A stretch of DNA of 64,000 nt, taken from Alphaproteobacteria bacterium. GTDB taxonomy: Bacteria; Pseudomonadota; Alphaproteobacteria; Reyranellales; Reyranellaceae. The stretch spans positions 62,001-126,000 of the forward strand of contig VGCH01000006.1 of assembly GCA_016870115.1 (NCBI GenBank), read 5' to 3'. Numbering within the stretch: position 1 is the first letter of the stretch; every line of letters starts with the position of its first letter. The position numbers and the translations under genes are program-made. Shown here one piece after another: positions 27,417-36,319 of this stretch. The notes under the pieces were generated by a model. It saw nothing but the letters and a program-made list of their open reading frames with translations, had not been told where the DNA came from and made no database searches.

Positions 27417-28243
27417 CTGCAATCAAGCGTCGCGCGGCAATGATCGCGCTGGCGGCCGCGCCGGCACTGGCGTGGGCCGTTCCAGCTCGCGCCGGGACCC
27501 TCGACGCGACAAAGAAGCGGGGAACCCTCCGGATCGGTGTCACCCAGGCCCCACCCTGGTTCACCAAGAACCCGGCGAATGGAGAATGGTCGTCCGGCCT
27601 CGGCATTTCGATGGGCAAGGCGATGGCCGAGAAGCTTGGCGTCAAGATGGAAACGGTTGAGGTGAGCTGGGGGACAGCGATCGCGGCGCTGCAAGCCGAC
27701 AAGATCGACCTGATGTTCATGCTCGACGCGACGGAAGAGCGACAGAAGGCTGTCGACTTTCCGACATCGCCGCTCCTGTTTTACTCCCTCGCCGTGCTTG
27801 CCAAGGACGACTTGGCGGTCAAGGCGTGGGCCGATCTCGACAAGCCCGCCGTCAAGATCGCGGTCCCGCAGGCCTCTTCGATGGACAAGTTCCTGAGCGA
27901 AAACACGAAGACCGCCGATATCCAGCGCTTCCCTGACAACGCGGCGGCGATCGCGGCGTTCCAGTCGGGCCGCGTCGACGCCGTGTGCCTCTTCCATCCC
28001 CCCTTGCTGGCGGCACGCCAAAGGTTGGGACGCGGCAAGATCGTCGTGCCGACGCCGGTGCGCTCGCAGGCATCGAGCGTGGCGATGCGCAAGGGCGACA
28101 CCGAGTTCGTCGCCTGGGTCGACAAGTTCATCGATGAGTCCTACCGCAGCGGCCAAACGCAGAAGCACTACGAAACCGCGCTGCGCGAGTTCGGGCTCGA
28201 TCCGTCGATGGCGCCCCCTGTCATGAAGGAGCGGCTGGGATAG
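27413..28243 (+). CDS. amino acid ABC transporter substrate-binding protein (family 3)
   Basis: A 276-residue periplasmic binding protein of the SBP_bac_3 family. The Sec signal (KRRAAMIALAAAPALAWAV, cleavage near ARAG) is followed by RGTLRIGVTQAPPWF, the family's strand-1 motif, then VEVSWGTAIAALQADKIDLM and a C-terminal helix. It overlaps the regulator gene (ATGA). Belongs with the two permeases and ATPase downstream in a polar amino acid importer. Confidence 0.93.
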   Translation: MTAIKRRAAMIALAAAPALAWAVPARAGTLDATKKRGTLRIGVTQAPPWFTKNPANGEWSSGLGISMGKAMAEKLGVKMETVEVSWGTAIAALQADKIDLMFMLDATEERQKAVDFPTSPLLFYSLAVLAKDDLAVKAWADLDKPAVKIAVPQASSMDKFLSENTKTADIQRFPDNAAAIAAFQSGRVDAVCLFHPPLLAARQRLGRGKIVVPTPVRSQASSVAMRKGDTEFVAWVDKFIDESYRSGQTQKHYETALREFGLDPSMAPPVMKERLG

Positions 28244-28254
28244 GACTTCGGCCC

Positions 28255-28932
28255 GTGTATCAGTGGGACTTCGCGCCGGTCGCGGCCAACTGGCCGCTGC
28301 TGGCGCAAGGCCTGCTGAACACGCTCAAGGTTACGGGCGTCGCCCTTGTGGTCGGTCTGGCGCTCGGCCTGCTGTTCGCCTTGATGCGGCTGTCGCGGCA
28401 TCGTGGTCTCTCATGGCCGGCCGGCTTCGTGATCGAAGTGTTCCGGACCACGCCACCGCTGGTGCAGCTCTTCTGGTTCTTCTTCGCGCTGCCCTTGATC
28501 GCGGGCATCGCGATGACGCCCTACATCGCGGCGTGCGTGACTTTCTCCATCCAGTCCGCTGCGTTCTTTGCCGAGGTCTTTCGGGGCGGCATCCAGTCGA
28601 TCGAGCGCGGCCAATGGGAGGCGGCGCGAGCGATCGGGATGACTGAGGCGCAGGCGATGAAGCGGATCGTTCTGCCCCAGGCGGTGAAGCGCATGATCCC
28701 GGCCTTCATGGAGCGTGCGATCGAGCTCATGAAAACGACGACCCTGGTCGCCACCATCTCCTATGCCGACCTCTTGTTCGCCGCGAACGAGATCTCCCAG
28801 AAGACCTTCCGGCCGCTCGAGACCTTTACGGTCGCCGCACTGATGTACTTCGTCGTCATCACGGCCTTCAGCCTGCTGGCGCGCCGTTTCGAGCGGCGAC
28901 TGGCGATCAGCGGCGAGGCGACGGTGCATTGA
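28255..28932 (+). CDS. amino acid ABC transporter permease 1
   Basis: A 225-residue HisM/GlnP-type permease that starts with GTG. The typical opening YQWDFAPVAANWPLLAQGL leads into five membrane helices; the family signature is GGIQSIERGQWEAARAIGMT and the coupling loop RIVLPQAVKRMIPAFMERA. It is paralogous to the next gene, and the two are expected to form the heterodimeric channel. Confidence 0.94.
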   Translation: MYQWDFAPVAANWPLLAQGLLNTLKVTGVALVVGLALGLLFALMRLSRHRGLSWPAGFVIEVFRTTPPLVQLFWFFFALPLIAGIAMTPYIAACVTFSIQSAAFFAEVFRGGIQSIERGQWEAARAIGMTEAQAMKRIVLPQAVKRMIPAFMERAIELMKTTTLVATISYADLLFAANEISQKTFRPLETFTVAALMYFVVITAFSLLARRFERRLAISGEATVH

Positions 28933-29594
28933 TGCATCAATGGGACTTCGCATCGGTTCTCGCCAACCGCGAGGCACTGCTGGTCGGTGCGATCGGCACG
29001 CTGCGCATTTTTGCAATCTGCTTGGTGGCTGGGCTCAGTCTCGGGTTCATCGTCGGTTTGGGGCGCTATTCACGGAACCGCCTGTTCTACTGGCCCGCCA
29101 CCGCCTTCACAGAGTTCTTCCGCAACACGCCTGTGCTGGTTCAAATCCTCTGGTTCTACTTCGCGCTGCCGATCCTCGTGCCCTTCTCGATCGGCCCGCT
29201 CGCCGCCGCTGCGATGGGAATATCGCTCAACTCGGCGGCGTTCTCGGCCGAGATCTTCCGCGGCGGCATCCAGTCGATCGACCGAGGCCAGTGGGACGGC
29301 GCGCGGGCCATCGGCATGACAGCCGGTCAGGCGATGCGCCGCATCGTGCTGCCCCAGGCGCTGCGGCGGATGACGCCGGCGCTCACCAATCGTGCGATCG
29401 AAATCTTCAAGATGTCGACACTCGCCTCCGCGGTGGCCTACGTCGAGCTGCTGCAGCAAGGCAAACTGATCGCGTCGCTCAACTTCAACCCCATCGAGGC
29501 CTACACCGCGGTCGCCGTCATCTTCTTTGTCTGCCTCTGGCCGCTGGTGCAGTTGACCTACGTGCTCGAACGTCGGTTGGGGAGGAGTGAATGA
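28932..29594 (+). CDS. amino acid ABC transporter permease 2
   Basis: A 220-residue HisQ/GlnP-type permease sharing HQWDFASVLANREALLVGA, GGIQSIDRGQWDGARAIGMT and RIVLPQALRRMTPALTNRA with permease 1. The ATG at 28932 overlaps the last base of the preceding stop (TGATG). Its stop overlaps the ATPase start by four bases. Confidence 0.94.
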   Translation: MHQWDFASVLANREALLVGAIGTLRIFAICLVAGLSLGFIVGLGRYSRNRLFYWPATAFTEFFRNTPVLVQILWFYFALPILVPFSIGPLAAAAMGISLNSAAFSAEIFRGGIQSIDRGQWDGARAIGMTAGQAMRRIVLPQALRRMTPALTNRAIEIFKMSTLASAVAYVELLQQGKLIASLNFNPIEAYTAVAVIFFVCLWPLVQLTYVLERRLGRSE

Positions 29595-30331
29595 CGCTGC
29601 TGTCCCTTCGCGGCATCACAAAGCGCTTCGATGGCAAGCCGGTGCTCGCCGGTATCGATCTCGACGTGGCCAGGGGCGAGCGCATCGCGATACTGGGGGC
29701 ATCGGGGTCCGGCAAGTCGACGCTGCTTCGTTGCGTCAACTTCCTGGAGCTGCCGGACGAGGGCAGCGTCGCGTTGGATGGTGAGACGGTCGGCCGCCGC
29801 GAGCGCGAACTCACGCGCGTGCGTCAGCGCATCGGCATGGTGTTCCAGCAGTTCAATCTCTTTCCCCATATGACGGCGCTCGACAACGTCATGGAAGGGT
29901 TGGTGACGGTGCGCCGAGTTGCCAAGGCGGCAGCACGCGAACGGGCGGAACGCGAGCTCGCGCGCGTGGGTCTCGCCGACAAGGCCGCTGCCTACCCCGC
30001 GCATCTGTCGGGTGGCCAGAAGCAGCGCGTCGCGATCGCTCGGGCCGTCGCGATGGATCCCGAGCTTCTTCTGTTCGACGAACCCACGTCGGCGCTCGAT
30101 CCGGAGCTGGTGGGTGAGGTGCTGGGCGTGATCCGCGCGCTTGCCGATGAAGGGCGCACCATGCTGCTGGTAACCCACGAGCTGGGCTTCGCCTACCACG
30201 TGGCCACCCGCGTCATCTTCCTCGCGGAGGGACGCATTCACGAAAGTGGTGCACCCGACGAAGTGCTGAAGGCGCCGCGTCGGGAGCGAACGCAAGCCTT
30301 CCTGCGACGCCACAAGGAATTCAGCCTCTAG
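29591..30331 (+). CDS. amino acid ABC transporter ATP-binding protein
   Basis: A 246-residue GlnQ/HisP-type ATPase: Walker A GASGSGKSTLLRC, Q-loop VFQQFNLFPHMTALDN, signature LSGGQKQRVAIARA, Walker B LLLFDEPTSALDPELVGEVL and switch VTHELGFA. It completes the importer and is followed eight bases later by the aminotransferase-like gene, the last gene of the operon. Confidence 0.95.
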   Translation: MTLLSLRGITKRFDGKPVLAGIDLDVARGERIAILGASGSGKSTLLRCVNFLELPDEGSVALDGETVGRRERELTRVRQRIGMVFQQFNLFPHMTALDNVMEGLVTVRRVAKAAARERAERELARVGLADKAAAYPAHLSGGQKQRVAIARAVAMDPELLLFDEPTSALDPELVGEVLGVIRALADEGRTMLLVTHELGFAYHVATRVIFLAEGRIHESGAPDEVLKAPRRERTQAFLRRHKEFSL

Positions 30332-30339
30332 GAGCCGGC

Positions 30340-31260
30340 ATGGGTAAGGATGACGAACGCGCGAGCGCGCAAGCCTACCTCCCCGACGCGCGCAATGACG
30401 GGGTGCTTCTGTACGTCAATGGCGCGTTCGTGCCGCGGGACCGCGCGGTGGTATCGGTGTTCGACTCCGGCTTCGTGCTGGGCGACGGCGTCTGGGAGGG
30501 GCTGAGGCTCGTGAAGGGCAAGCTGATCAGCCTCGAAGCGCATCTCGACCGTCTGTTTGAAGGCGCGCGCTCGATCGATCTCGATATCGGCTTCGATCGA
30601 GCCGGCGTTACGAAGATCGTGACCGACACCCTCGCGCGCAACGGAATGGTCGACGGCGCCCATATCCGCCTGATGGTGACTCGCGGATTGAAGAAGACAC
30701 CCAACCAGGACCCGAGATTCGTGGTCGGCAAGGCGACGATCGTCTGTGTCGCCGAGTACAAGACGCCGATTCCGGAAGCCAAGGCAAAGGGCTACGCGCT
30801 GTTCACGTCCACATTCCGCACCACCGGTCCCGACCAGTTCGACCTGCGTCTCAACTCGCACTCGCGCCTGAACCTCATCCAGGCGCTCATCCAGGCGATC
30901 AAGGCGGGAGCGGACGAGGCGCTGATGCTGGACCCGCGCGGCTTCGTCGCCTCCTGCAATTCCACGAACTTCTTCATCGTGCGCGGCCGCGAGCTCTGGA
31001 CCTCCACCAGTCTCTACAGCTTCAAGGGCATTACTCAGCAGAACGTGATCGACGCCTGGCGCAAGGCGGGCAACGTCGCGCGCGAATGCGACTTCACCCT
31101 CGCGCAGGTCTACTCGGCCGATGAGGCGTTCGTCACCGGGACGCTGGGAGGAGTGACGCCGGTGACGCGGGTCGATGGCCGTCCGATCGCCGACGGCAAG
31201 GCAGGGAGCGTTACCCGAGAGGCGAGCGACTTCTATCTGCGCGCCGTGGGCGCGTTGTAA
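30340..31260 (+). CDS. class IV aminotransferase-like protein
   Basis: A 306-residue member of the BCAT/D-amino acid aminotransferase fold. Family blocks: VNGAFVPRDRAVVSVFDSGF, LGDGVWEGLR, ADEALMLDPRGFVASCNSTN (PLP phosphate and ring contacts) and FKGITQQNVID. The place where the Schiff-base lysine is expected (before the LN of LNSHSRLNLIQ) carries Ser175-Arg176; I find no lysine between 150 and 188. Either the alignment shifts, or the protein is a non-canonical member. Last gene of the amino acid transport operon; it converges on the hydantoinase genes with adjoining stops. Confidence 0.82.
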   Translation: MGKDDERASAQAYLPDARNDGVLLYVNGAFVPRDRAVVSVFDSGFVLGDGVWEGLRLVKGKLISLEAHLDRLFEGARSIDLDIGFDRAGVTKIVTDTLARNGMVDGAHIRLMVTRGLKKTPNQDPRFVVGKATIVCVAEYKTPIPEAKAKGYALFTSTFRTTGPDQFDLRLNSHSRLNLIQALIQAIKAGADEALMLDPRGFVASCNSTNFFIVRGRELWTSTSLYSFKGITQQNVIDAWRKAGNVARECDFTLAQVYSADEAFVTGTLGGVTPVTRVDGRPIADGKAGSVTREASDFYLRAVGAL

Positions 31261-32928
31261 CTACTCAGCCGCGATCTTGCGTGCCGCGCGCGGATCGCGC
31301 GTGAGGAGTCCGTCGGCGAGATCGCGGTCGATTAGGGCATCCGGGCGTTCGGAGATACGGCCGAACCCCGCGCCGCCGCCCACGAACATCTCGATGATAT
31401 CGCCCTTGCCGAGGTCGATCGCGGCCTTGCTGGGCAGCTGCTCGACGCGTCCGTCGGCACGATAGACGGTGCAGCGGCCGCGCTCGCCGGGTTCGCCGCC
31501 CAACAGCCCTTGCGGCGCAAACCGGAAGCGGTCGGAATAGATCGCAAGCTGGACGTCGTCCTTCAGGACTTCGCAGCGTCTCGTGAAGCCAGCGCCGCCG
31601 CGGCGCGCGCCGAGGCCAAATGAATCCGGCGCCAGTTCATAGCCGACGATCCGAAAGAAATCGTAGTCGATGTCGAGCGACTCGACCGGTGCGTTGGAGC
31701 AGTTGCTGAGCGGAGAATCGACGGCGTCGCAGCCGTCGGCGTCCTTCGAGGCGCCGTAGCCGCCGCCGAAGATCTCAAGATAGACGCTGTAGCCGCGCTC
31801 GCCGAGATGACTCAGGCAAAATGCGGTGGTGCAGTCGAAGCCGGTGGCGATCACCTTGTCGGGCAGCGCCTGCGCCATCGCCTTCATGACTGCATTGAAC
31901 ACGCGGTAGGCCGGGATCATGCGCGCACGCACCGGTGCCGGCGGCCGCGGGTTGAGCAGAGACCCGTACGGCACCTTGATCTTGATCGGACGCGCCATGC
32001 CCTCGTTGTAGGGAATGTCCGGGCTTGTCAGGACGGACTTCACGCAGGAGAGCGCCGCCGACAGTGTGCTGGAGTAGGGGCAGTTGAGGTTGCGCTTCAC
32101 CTGCGGGCAGGTGCCCTCGAAGTCGATCTCGACCTGGTCGTCCGAGATCGTGACCTTGGCCTTCACGACCAGCGGATCGTCGGTGAGACCGTCATCGTCG
32201 ACCGCGTCCTCGCCGTAGAAGGTTCCCTTGGGCGCCTGCGCGATGGCCGCACGCACGCGGCGTTCGGAATAGTCCTGCATCTCCTGCATCGCGGCTTCGA
32301 CCTTGTCGGTGCCGTAGCGTTCGCAGAGCTGCTTGACCCGCAACACGCCGATCGCGTTGGCGGCGAACTGCGCATTGAAGTCGCCGATGGTGAGGTCGGG
32401 TACGCGCACGTTGGCGGTGACCAGGCGCTCAAAGCTGCCGCCGTTCCAGTCGTGCTCGAAGCTGTACCTGGAGGGCGGGAAGCGCAGGCCCTCCTGGTAG
32501 ACGTCGGAGGCGTGGATGTTGAGGCCCGGCGCGCCGCCGCCGAGATCGAGATGGTGCGCCACCGAGGCGCCGAAGCCCACGACACGTCCCTGGACGAAGA
32601 TCGGCGTGAAGATGAAGACGTCGGGAATGTGCTGGCCGCCCTCGAACGGGTCGTTGTTGATCAGGAAGTCGCCCTCTTTCAGCGTCTCGATCGGGTGGCG
32701 CTTCAGGCAGGCGCGCAAGGTCTCGCCGATGGGCCCGAGCTGCATGGGGATCAGCTCGGCCTGCGCCACCGTGTTGCCGTGGCGATCCATGAGACCGGCC
32801 GAGCCGTCGCGCGCTTCGCGCAGGATGGTCGAGTAGGCCGAACGGATCAGCTTCACGCCCATCTCGCGGGCGCCGGCGATCAGTGCCTGGCTGATGACGG
32901 CATAGTCGATCGGACCGAGTTGGGTCAT
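31261..32928 (-). CDS. hydantoinase B/oxoprolinase family protein
   Basis: The B subunit (555 residues) of an ATP-dependent hydantoinase/5-oxoprolinase/acetone-carboxylase family enzyme. Typical blocks: LGPIDYAVISQALIAGAREMG, AELIPMQLGPIGETLRA, GDFLINNDPFEGGQHIPDVF and HHLDLGGGAPG. The C-terminus has the glycine-rich MFVGGGAGFG. It overlaps the A subunit gene by four bases. ATP-dependent ring opening of hydantoins or 5-oxoproline is the family reaction; the exact substrate is open. Confidence 0.93.
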   Translation of the reverse strand: MTQLGPIDYAVISQALIAGAREMGVKLIRSAYSTILREARDGSAGLMDRHGNTVAQAELIPMQLGPIGETLRACLKRHPIETLKEGDFLINNDPFEGGQHIPDVFIFTPIFVQGRVVGFGASVAHHLDLGGGAPGLNIHASDVYQEGLRFPPSRYSFEHDWNGGSFERLVTANVRVPDLTIGDFNAQFAANAIGVLRVKQLCERYGTDKVEAAMQEMQDYSERRVRAAIAQAPKGTFYGEDAVDDDGLTDDPLVVKAKVTISDDQVEIDFEGTCPQVKRNLNCPYSSTLSAALSCVKSVLTSPDIPYNEGMARPIKIKVPYGSLLNPRPPAPVRARMIPAYRVFNAVMKAMAQALPDKVIATGFDCTTAFCLSHLGERGYSVYLEIFGGGYGASKDADGCDAVDSPLSNCSNAPVESLDIDYDFFRIVGYELAPDSFGLGARRGGAGFTRRCEVLKDDVQLAIYSDRFRFAPQGLLGGEPGERGRCTVYRADGRVEQLPSKAAIDLGKGDIIEMFVGGGAGFGRISERPDALIDRDLADGLLTRDPRAARKIAAE

Positions 32929-34940
32929 GACGATCTCCGGAGGATCAGATTGTCGAACGGATCGAGCTCAGCCGTCCAGCCCGGCGCCACCCAGGTGGTG
33001 GCGGTGTGGCCTTCGACCACGGCGGGACTGACGATCTTCTGCTGGGGCTCCAGCGCCTCGGCGGTGTAGCGCGGGCAGTCGAGCCAGGTCTCGCCGTGGA
33101 AGATCTTGGCCTGCTCGGGTGCCTTGGCGGCGAGGCTCTCGCGGTCGAGCTTCGGCGCGCCGCCGATCGGCAGGGTGGCGCCGACGCGCAGGGTCACGAT
33201 CTCCACGGGGCGGTCGAGCGTGGCGCCGTGCATGAAGGTGCGGTGGTGGGCGTCGGCGAACAGCTCGGAGAGATAGGCGGCATCAAGCGAGGCGAGGCGC
33301 GCGGCCGGCACCTCGACGCCGACCTCGAAGGCCTGGCCGACGAAGCGCATGTCGAGCGTGTGGGTGTAGACGAGGTCACCCGGCAACTTCATGTCGGCGA
33401 ACTGCGCGGCGAGCCGGTCGCGCATCTCGGCGAAGATGCGGCCGGCTTCGTGCGCCGCCGTCTCGTCGAGTTTCATCTTGCGCGTGACGGCGTCGAACTT
33501 GGTGTAGTCCGAGGCGACCAGCCCGTAGGCCGAGATCACGCCGGCGTTGGGCGGAACGACGATGGTCGAGATGCCGAGTTCCTCGGCGATGCGCGCGGCA
33601 TGGAGCGGACCCGCGCCGCCGAACGGCACCAGCGCATAGTCGCGCGGGTCGCGGCCACGTTCGGTCGAGACGAGCTGAATTGCGCGCACGATGTTGGCAT
33701 CTGCGAGCTGAAGTGCGGAGGAGGCGGCCTGCTCGACCGACAGTCTGAAACGCTGGGCCAATGGTTCGAACGCACGGTGCGCGGCATCAGCGTCGAGCTT
33801 CATCCGGCCGCCCAAAAAGGCGCCGGGCCGGATGGTGCCGATCACGATGTGCGCGTCGGTGGTCGCGGGCTCGGTGCCGCCCTTGCCGTAGCAGGCGGGC
33901 CCGGGATCGGCGCCGGCGCTCTGCGGGCCGACGCGCAGCATGCCGCCGTCGTCGACCCAGGCGATCGAGCCACCGCCGGCACCGACCGAGACGATGTCGA
34001 GGACGGGCGTGCGGATCGGCAGGCCGTCGATCTCGCTTTCGGCGGCGAGCGAAGGCCGTCCGTCCTGCACCAGGCAGACGTCGGTCGAGGTGCCGCCCAT
34101 GTCGAAGGTGATGAGATCGTTGAAGCCCGACCGCGCGGCCTGGCGCGTCGCGCCGACAACGCCGGCGGCTGGGCCGGAATAGAGCGCGGTGATGGCGCTC
34201 TGGCGCATTGCCTCAGCCGGCAGGCGCCCGCCGTTGCTCTGCATCACCGTGAAGCGCCCCTTGAAGCCCGACTCGGAGAGCTTGCTCTCGAAGCGATGCA
34301 GATAGCCGTCGATCACCGGCTGGACGTAGGCGGAGAGCAGCGTCGTCGAGGCGCGCTCGAACTCGCGGAACTCGCGGGCGACCTGGTGGCTGCAGGTGAC
34401 CAACACGCCGGGCAGCGCCTGGGCAAACAGCGCGGCGAGCTGCTTCTCGTGCGCGGGATTGGCGTAAGCATTCAGCAGGCAGATCGCGACGGCGCGATAA
34501 CCACCGCCCCTCAATGCGGGGATCAGCTCGGCCTTGACCTTCGCCTCGTCGAGCGGCGCCTCGACCGAGCCGTCGGCGCGCAGCCGCTCCGGTGCCTCGA
34601 AGCAATCCTTGCGACGCACCGGCGGCGCTGGCTTGGCATAGAAGAGGTCGTAGATGTTGCGCCGGTCGTGGCGCTGCATGAACAGCAGGTCGCGGAAGCC
34701 CGCGGTGGCGACGAATGCCACGTTGGCGCCCTTGCGCTCGAGCACCGCATTGGTGGCGACGGTCGAGCCGTGGCCGAGATCCTCGATGGAGGCGAGATCG
34801 ATGCCCGAGGCGGTGAGCGCCGCGAACGCGCCGACGTCCGGCGACTTCGGCGTGCTCGGCACCTTGGTGACGACGACCTTGCCGCCTTCGACGGCGACGA
34901 GGTCGGTGAAGGTGCCGCCAACCTCGACTCCGACGCGCAT
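32925..34940 (-). CDS. hydantoinase A/oxoprolinase family protein
   Basis: The A subunit (671 residues) that binds ATP in an actin-like fold: RVGVEVGGTFTDLVAVEG (phosphate loop 1), HGSTVATNAVLERKGA, the second loop TFDMGGTSTDVCLV and GAGGGSIAWVD. The C-terminal domain ends in WVAPGWTAELDPFDN. Works with the B subunit encoded downstream. Together with the neighbouring amino acid importer this suggests uptake and hydrolysis of cyclic amino acid derivatives, but the two units are convergent and need not be coregulated. Confidence 0.94.
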   Translation of the reverse strand: MRVGVEVGGTFTDLVAVEGGKVVVTKVPSTPKSPDVGAFAALTASGIDLASIEDLGHGSTVATNAVLERKGANVAFVATAGFRDLLFMQRHDRRNIYDLFYAKPAPPVRRKDCFEAPERLRADGSVEAPLDEAKVKAELIPALRGGGYRAVAICLLNAYANPAHEKQLAALFAQALPGVLVTCSHQVAREFREFERASTTLLSAYVQPVIDGYLHRFESKLSESGFKGRFTVMQSNGGRLPAEAMRQSAITALYSGPAAGVVGATRQAARSGFNDLITFDMGGTSTDVCLVQDGRPSLAAESEIDGLPIRTPVLDIVSVGAGGGSIAWVDDGGMLRVGPQSAGADPGPACYGKGGTEPATTDAHIVIGTIRPGAFLGGRMKLDADAAHRAFEPLAQRFRLSVEQAASSALQLADANIVRAIQLVSTERGRDPRDYALVPFGGAGPLHAARIAEELGISTIVVPPNAGVISAYGLVASDYTKFDAVTRKMKLDETAAHEAGRIFAEMRDRLAAQFADMKLPGDLVYTHTLDMRFVGQAFEVGVEVPAARLASLDAAYLSELFADAHHRTFMHGATLDRPVEIVTLRVGATLPIGGAPKLDRESLAAKAPEQAKIFHGETWLDCPRYTAEALEPQQKIVSPAVVEGHTATTWVAPGWTAELDPFDNLILRRSS

Positions 34941-34944
34941 CGGC

Positions 34945-35196
34945 CTAGCGTCCTTCCAGCTTCGACTGGAGCTCGGCGATCTGCTTCTTCAGCTCCTCAT
35001 TCTCCTCGCGCGCGCGGGCAGCCATCGCCTTCACGGCGTCGAACTCCTCGCGCCGCGGAATATCCATACTGTCCAGGGTGGCGGCGATCCTGTCGCGCAA
35101 CCTGGCCTCGACCTCGTCCTTGACGCCGCTCAGGGCACCCATGGCGCCGCTGGCCACCTTGGCGAGATCATCGATCAGCGGATTGCGCGTCTGCAT
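34945..35196 (-). CDS. ubiK: accessory factor UbiK family protein (BMFP domain)
   Basis: An 83-residue membrane fusogenic (BMFP/DUF526) protein. The N-terminal amphipathic helix LIDDLAKVASGAMGALSG and a C-terminal coiled coil (EENEELKKQIAELQSKLE) are the family's two parts. UbiK helps the ubiquinone-synthesis UbiJ complex in E. coli; a trimeric coiled coil is expected. The ATG at 35196 opens the conserved domain. It lies upstream of hyuA on the same strand but faces the divergent hldD promoter. Confidence 0.9.
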   Translation of the reverse strand: MQTRNPLIDDLAKVASGAMGALSGVKDEVEARLRDRIAATLDSMDIPRREEFDAVKAMAARAREENEELKKQIAELQSKLEGR

Positions 35197-35283
35197 GTCG
35201 GGCCTCCGGGAAACCAGGAATATGGGGGCGCCCGCCGGCGCCCGCAATTGCCGCGGCGCCCCGCCGGGCCCTATAAGCGCGCG

Positions 35284-36273
35284 ATGCTGTTGGTCACGGG
35301 CGGAACCGGATTCATCGGCTCGGTCCTGATCGCCGAGCTGGAGCGCGGCGGTGCGCCCAAGGTCGCGCTCTGCGATCGCATCGACGACCCCCACAAGGGT
35401 CGCAACATCGCCAAACGCGGCAATCTCGGACCGCTGGTGCCGCCGGAGCGCCTCGGCTCCTTTCTGGAGAGCGATCGTCGCCATATCGAGGCGATCCTGC
35501 ACATGGGTGCGATTTCCAGCACGACCTTCACCGACGCCGACGTCCTGGAACGAACCAATGTCGCGCTGCCGACGCTGCTGTGGGACTTCGCCGCCGAGCG
35601 CGGCATTCCGTTCATCTACGCGTCTTCGGCGGCGACTTACGGCGATGGCACGGCGGGATTCGACGACGAATTCACAGGCCAGGCGCTGGGGCGTCTGAAT
35701 CCGCTTAACCCCTACGGCGCAAGCAAGCATCGCTTCGATCTGGAGGTGCTGCGGCGTGTGAATGCCGGTGCCGACGCACCGCCCTTCTGGGCGGGGCTGA
35801 AGTTCTTCAACGTCTACGGACCGAACGAGTATCACAAGACCGGCCAGCACAGCGTCGTGCTCTCGCTGTTTGAGCAGATCCGCGACACCGGCCGCGCGCG
35901 GCTCTTCGCCTCCGCGCGCGAGGGTCGCCCGGACGGCTCCGAAGAGCGCGACTTCATTTGGGTCGGCGATTGCGCGCAGGCGGTCCTCTGGCTGTGGCGC
36001 AGCGGGACGCAAAGCGGTTTGTTCAACATCGGCAGCGGTCGGGCGCGCAGCTTCCTCGATCTCGCCCGCGCGACCTTCGCGGCAATGGGGCGGCCCGAGG
36101 CCATCGACTTCGTGGAGATGCCGGCGGCGCTGCGAGGTCGATATCAGTATTTCACGGAAGCCAGGATGGAACGGCTGCGGGCGGCGGGATACACGCAGCC
36201 CTTCACGTCGCTGGAGGACGGGGTCGGCGCCTATGTCCGCGATTTCCTGGCCACCGGCGATCCGTACTGGTGA
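35284..36273 (+). CDS. hldD: ADP-L-glycero-D-manno-heptose 6-epimerase
   Basis: Makes the heptose of the lipopolysaccharide inner core, using bound NADP. The 329-residue SDR enzyme begins MLLVTGGTGFIGS (GxxGxxG), has HMGAISSTTFTDAD, the YASSAATYGDG strand, the catalytic YGASK motif, and the family signature FKFFNVYGPNEYHKGxM-like run LKFFNVYGPNEYHKTGQ. The start at 35284 is the first ATG and matches the family N-terminus. Divergent from ubiK. Confidence 0.95.
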   Translation: MLLVTGGTGFIGSVLIAELERGGAPKVALCDRIDDPHKGRNIAKRGNLGPLVPPERLGSFLESDRRHIEAILHMGAISSTTFTDADVLERTNVALPTLLWDFAAERGIPFIYASSAATYGDGTAGFDDEFTGQALGRLNPLNPYGASKHRFDLEVLRRVNAGADAPPFWAGLKFFNVYGPNEYHKTGQHSVVLSLFEQIRDTGRARLFASAREGRPDGSEERDFIWVGDCAQAVLWLWRSGTQSGLFNIGSGRARSFLDLARATFAAMGRPEAIDFVEMPAALRGRYQYFTEARMERLRAAGYTQPFTSLEDGVGAYVRDFLATGDPYW

Positions 36274-36319
36274 GAAGCGCACGGGCGGCGGTAGCATCGG
36301 GGCTGCATCGGGAGGGAAC

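Noticed and set aside
33006-35123. A 705-codon plus-strand frame opposite the hydantoinase A gene.
   Set aside because: Composition of a shadow frame and no motif; the minus-strand gene has clear actin-fold loops.
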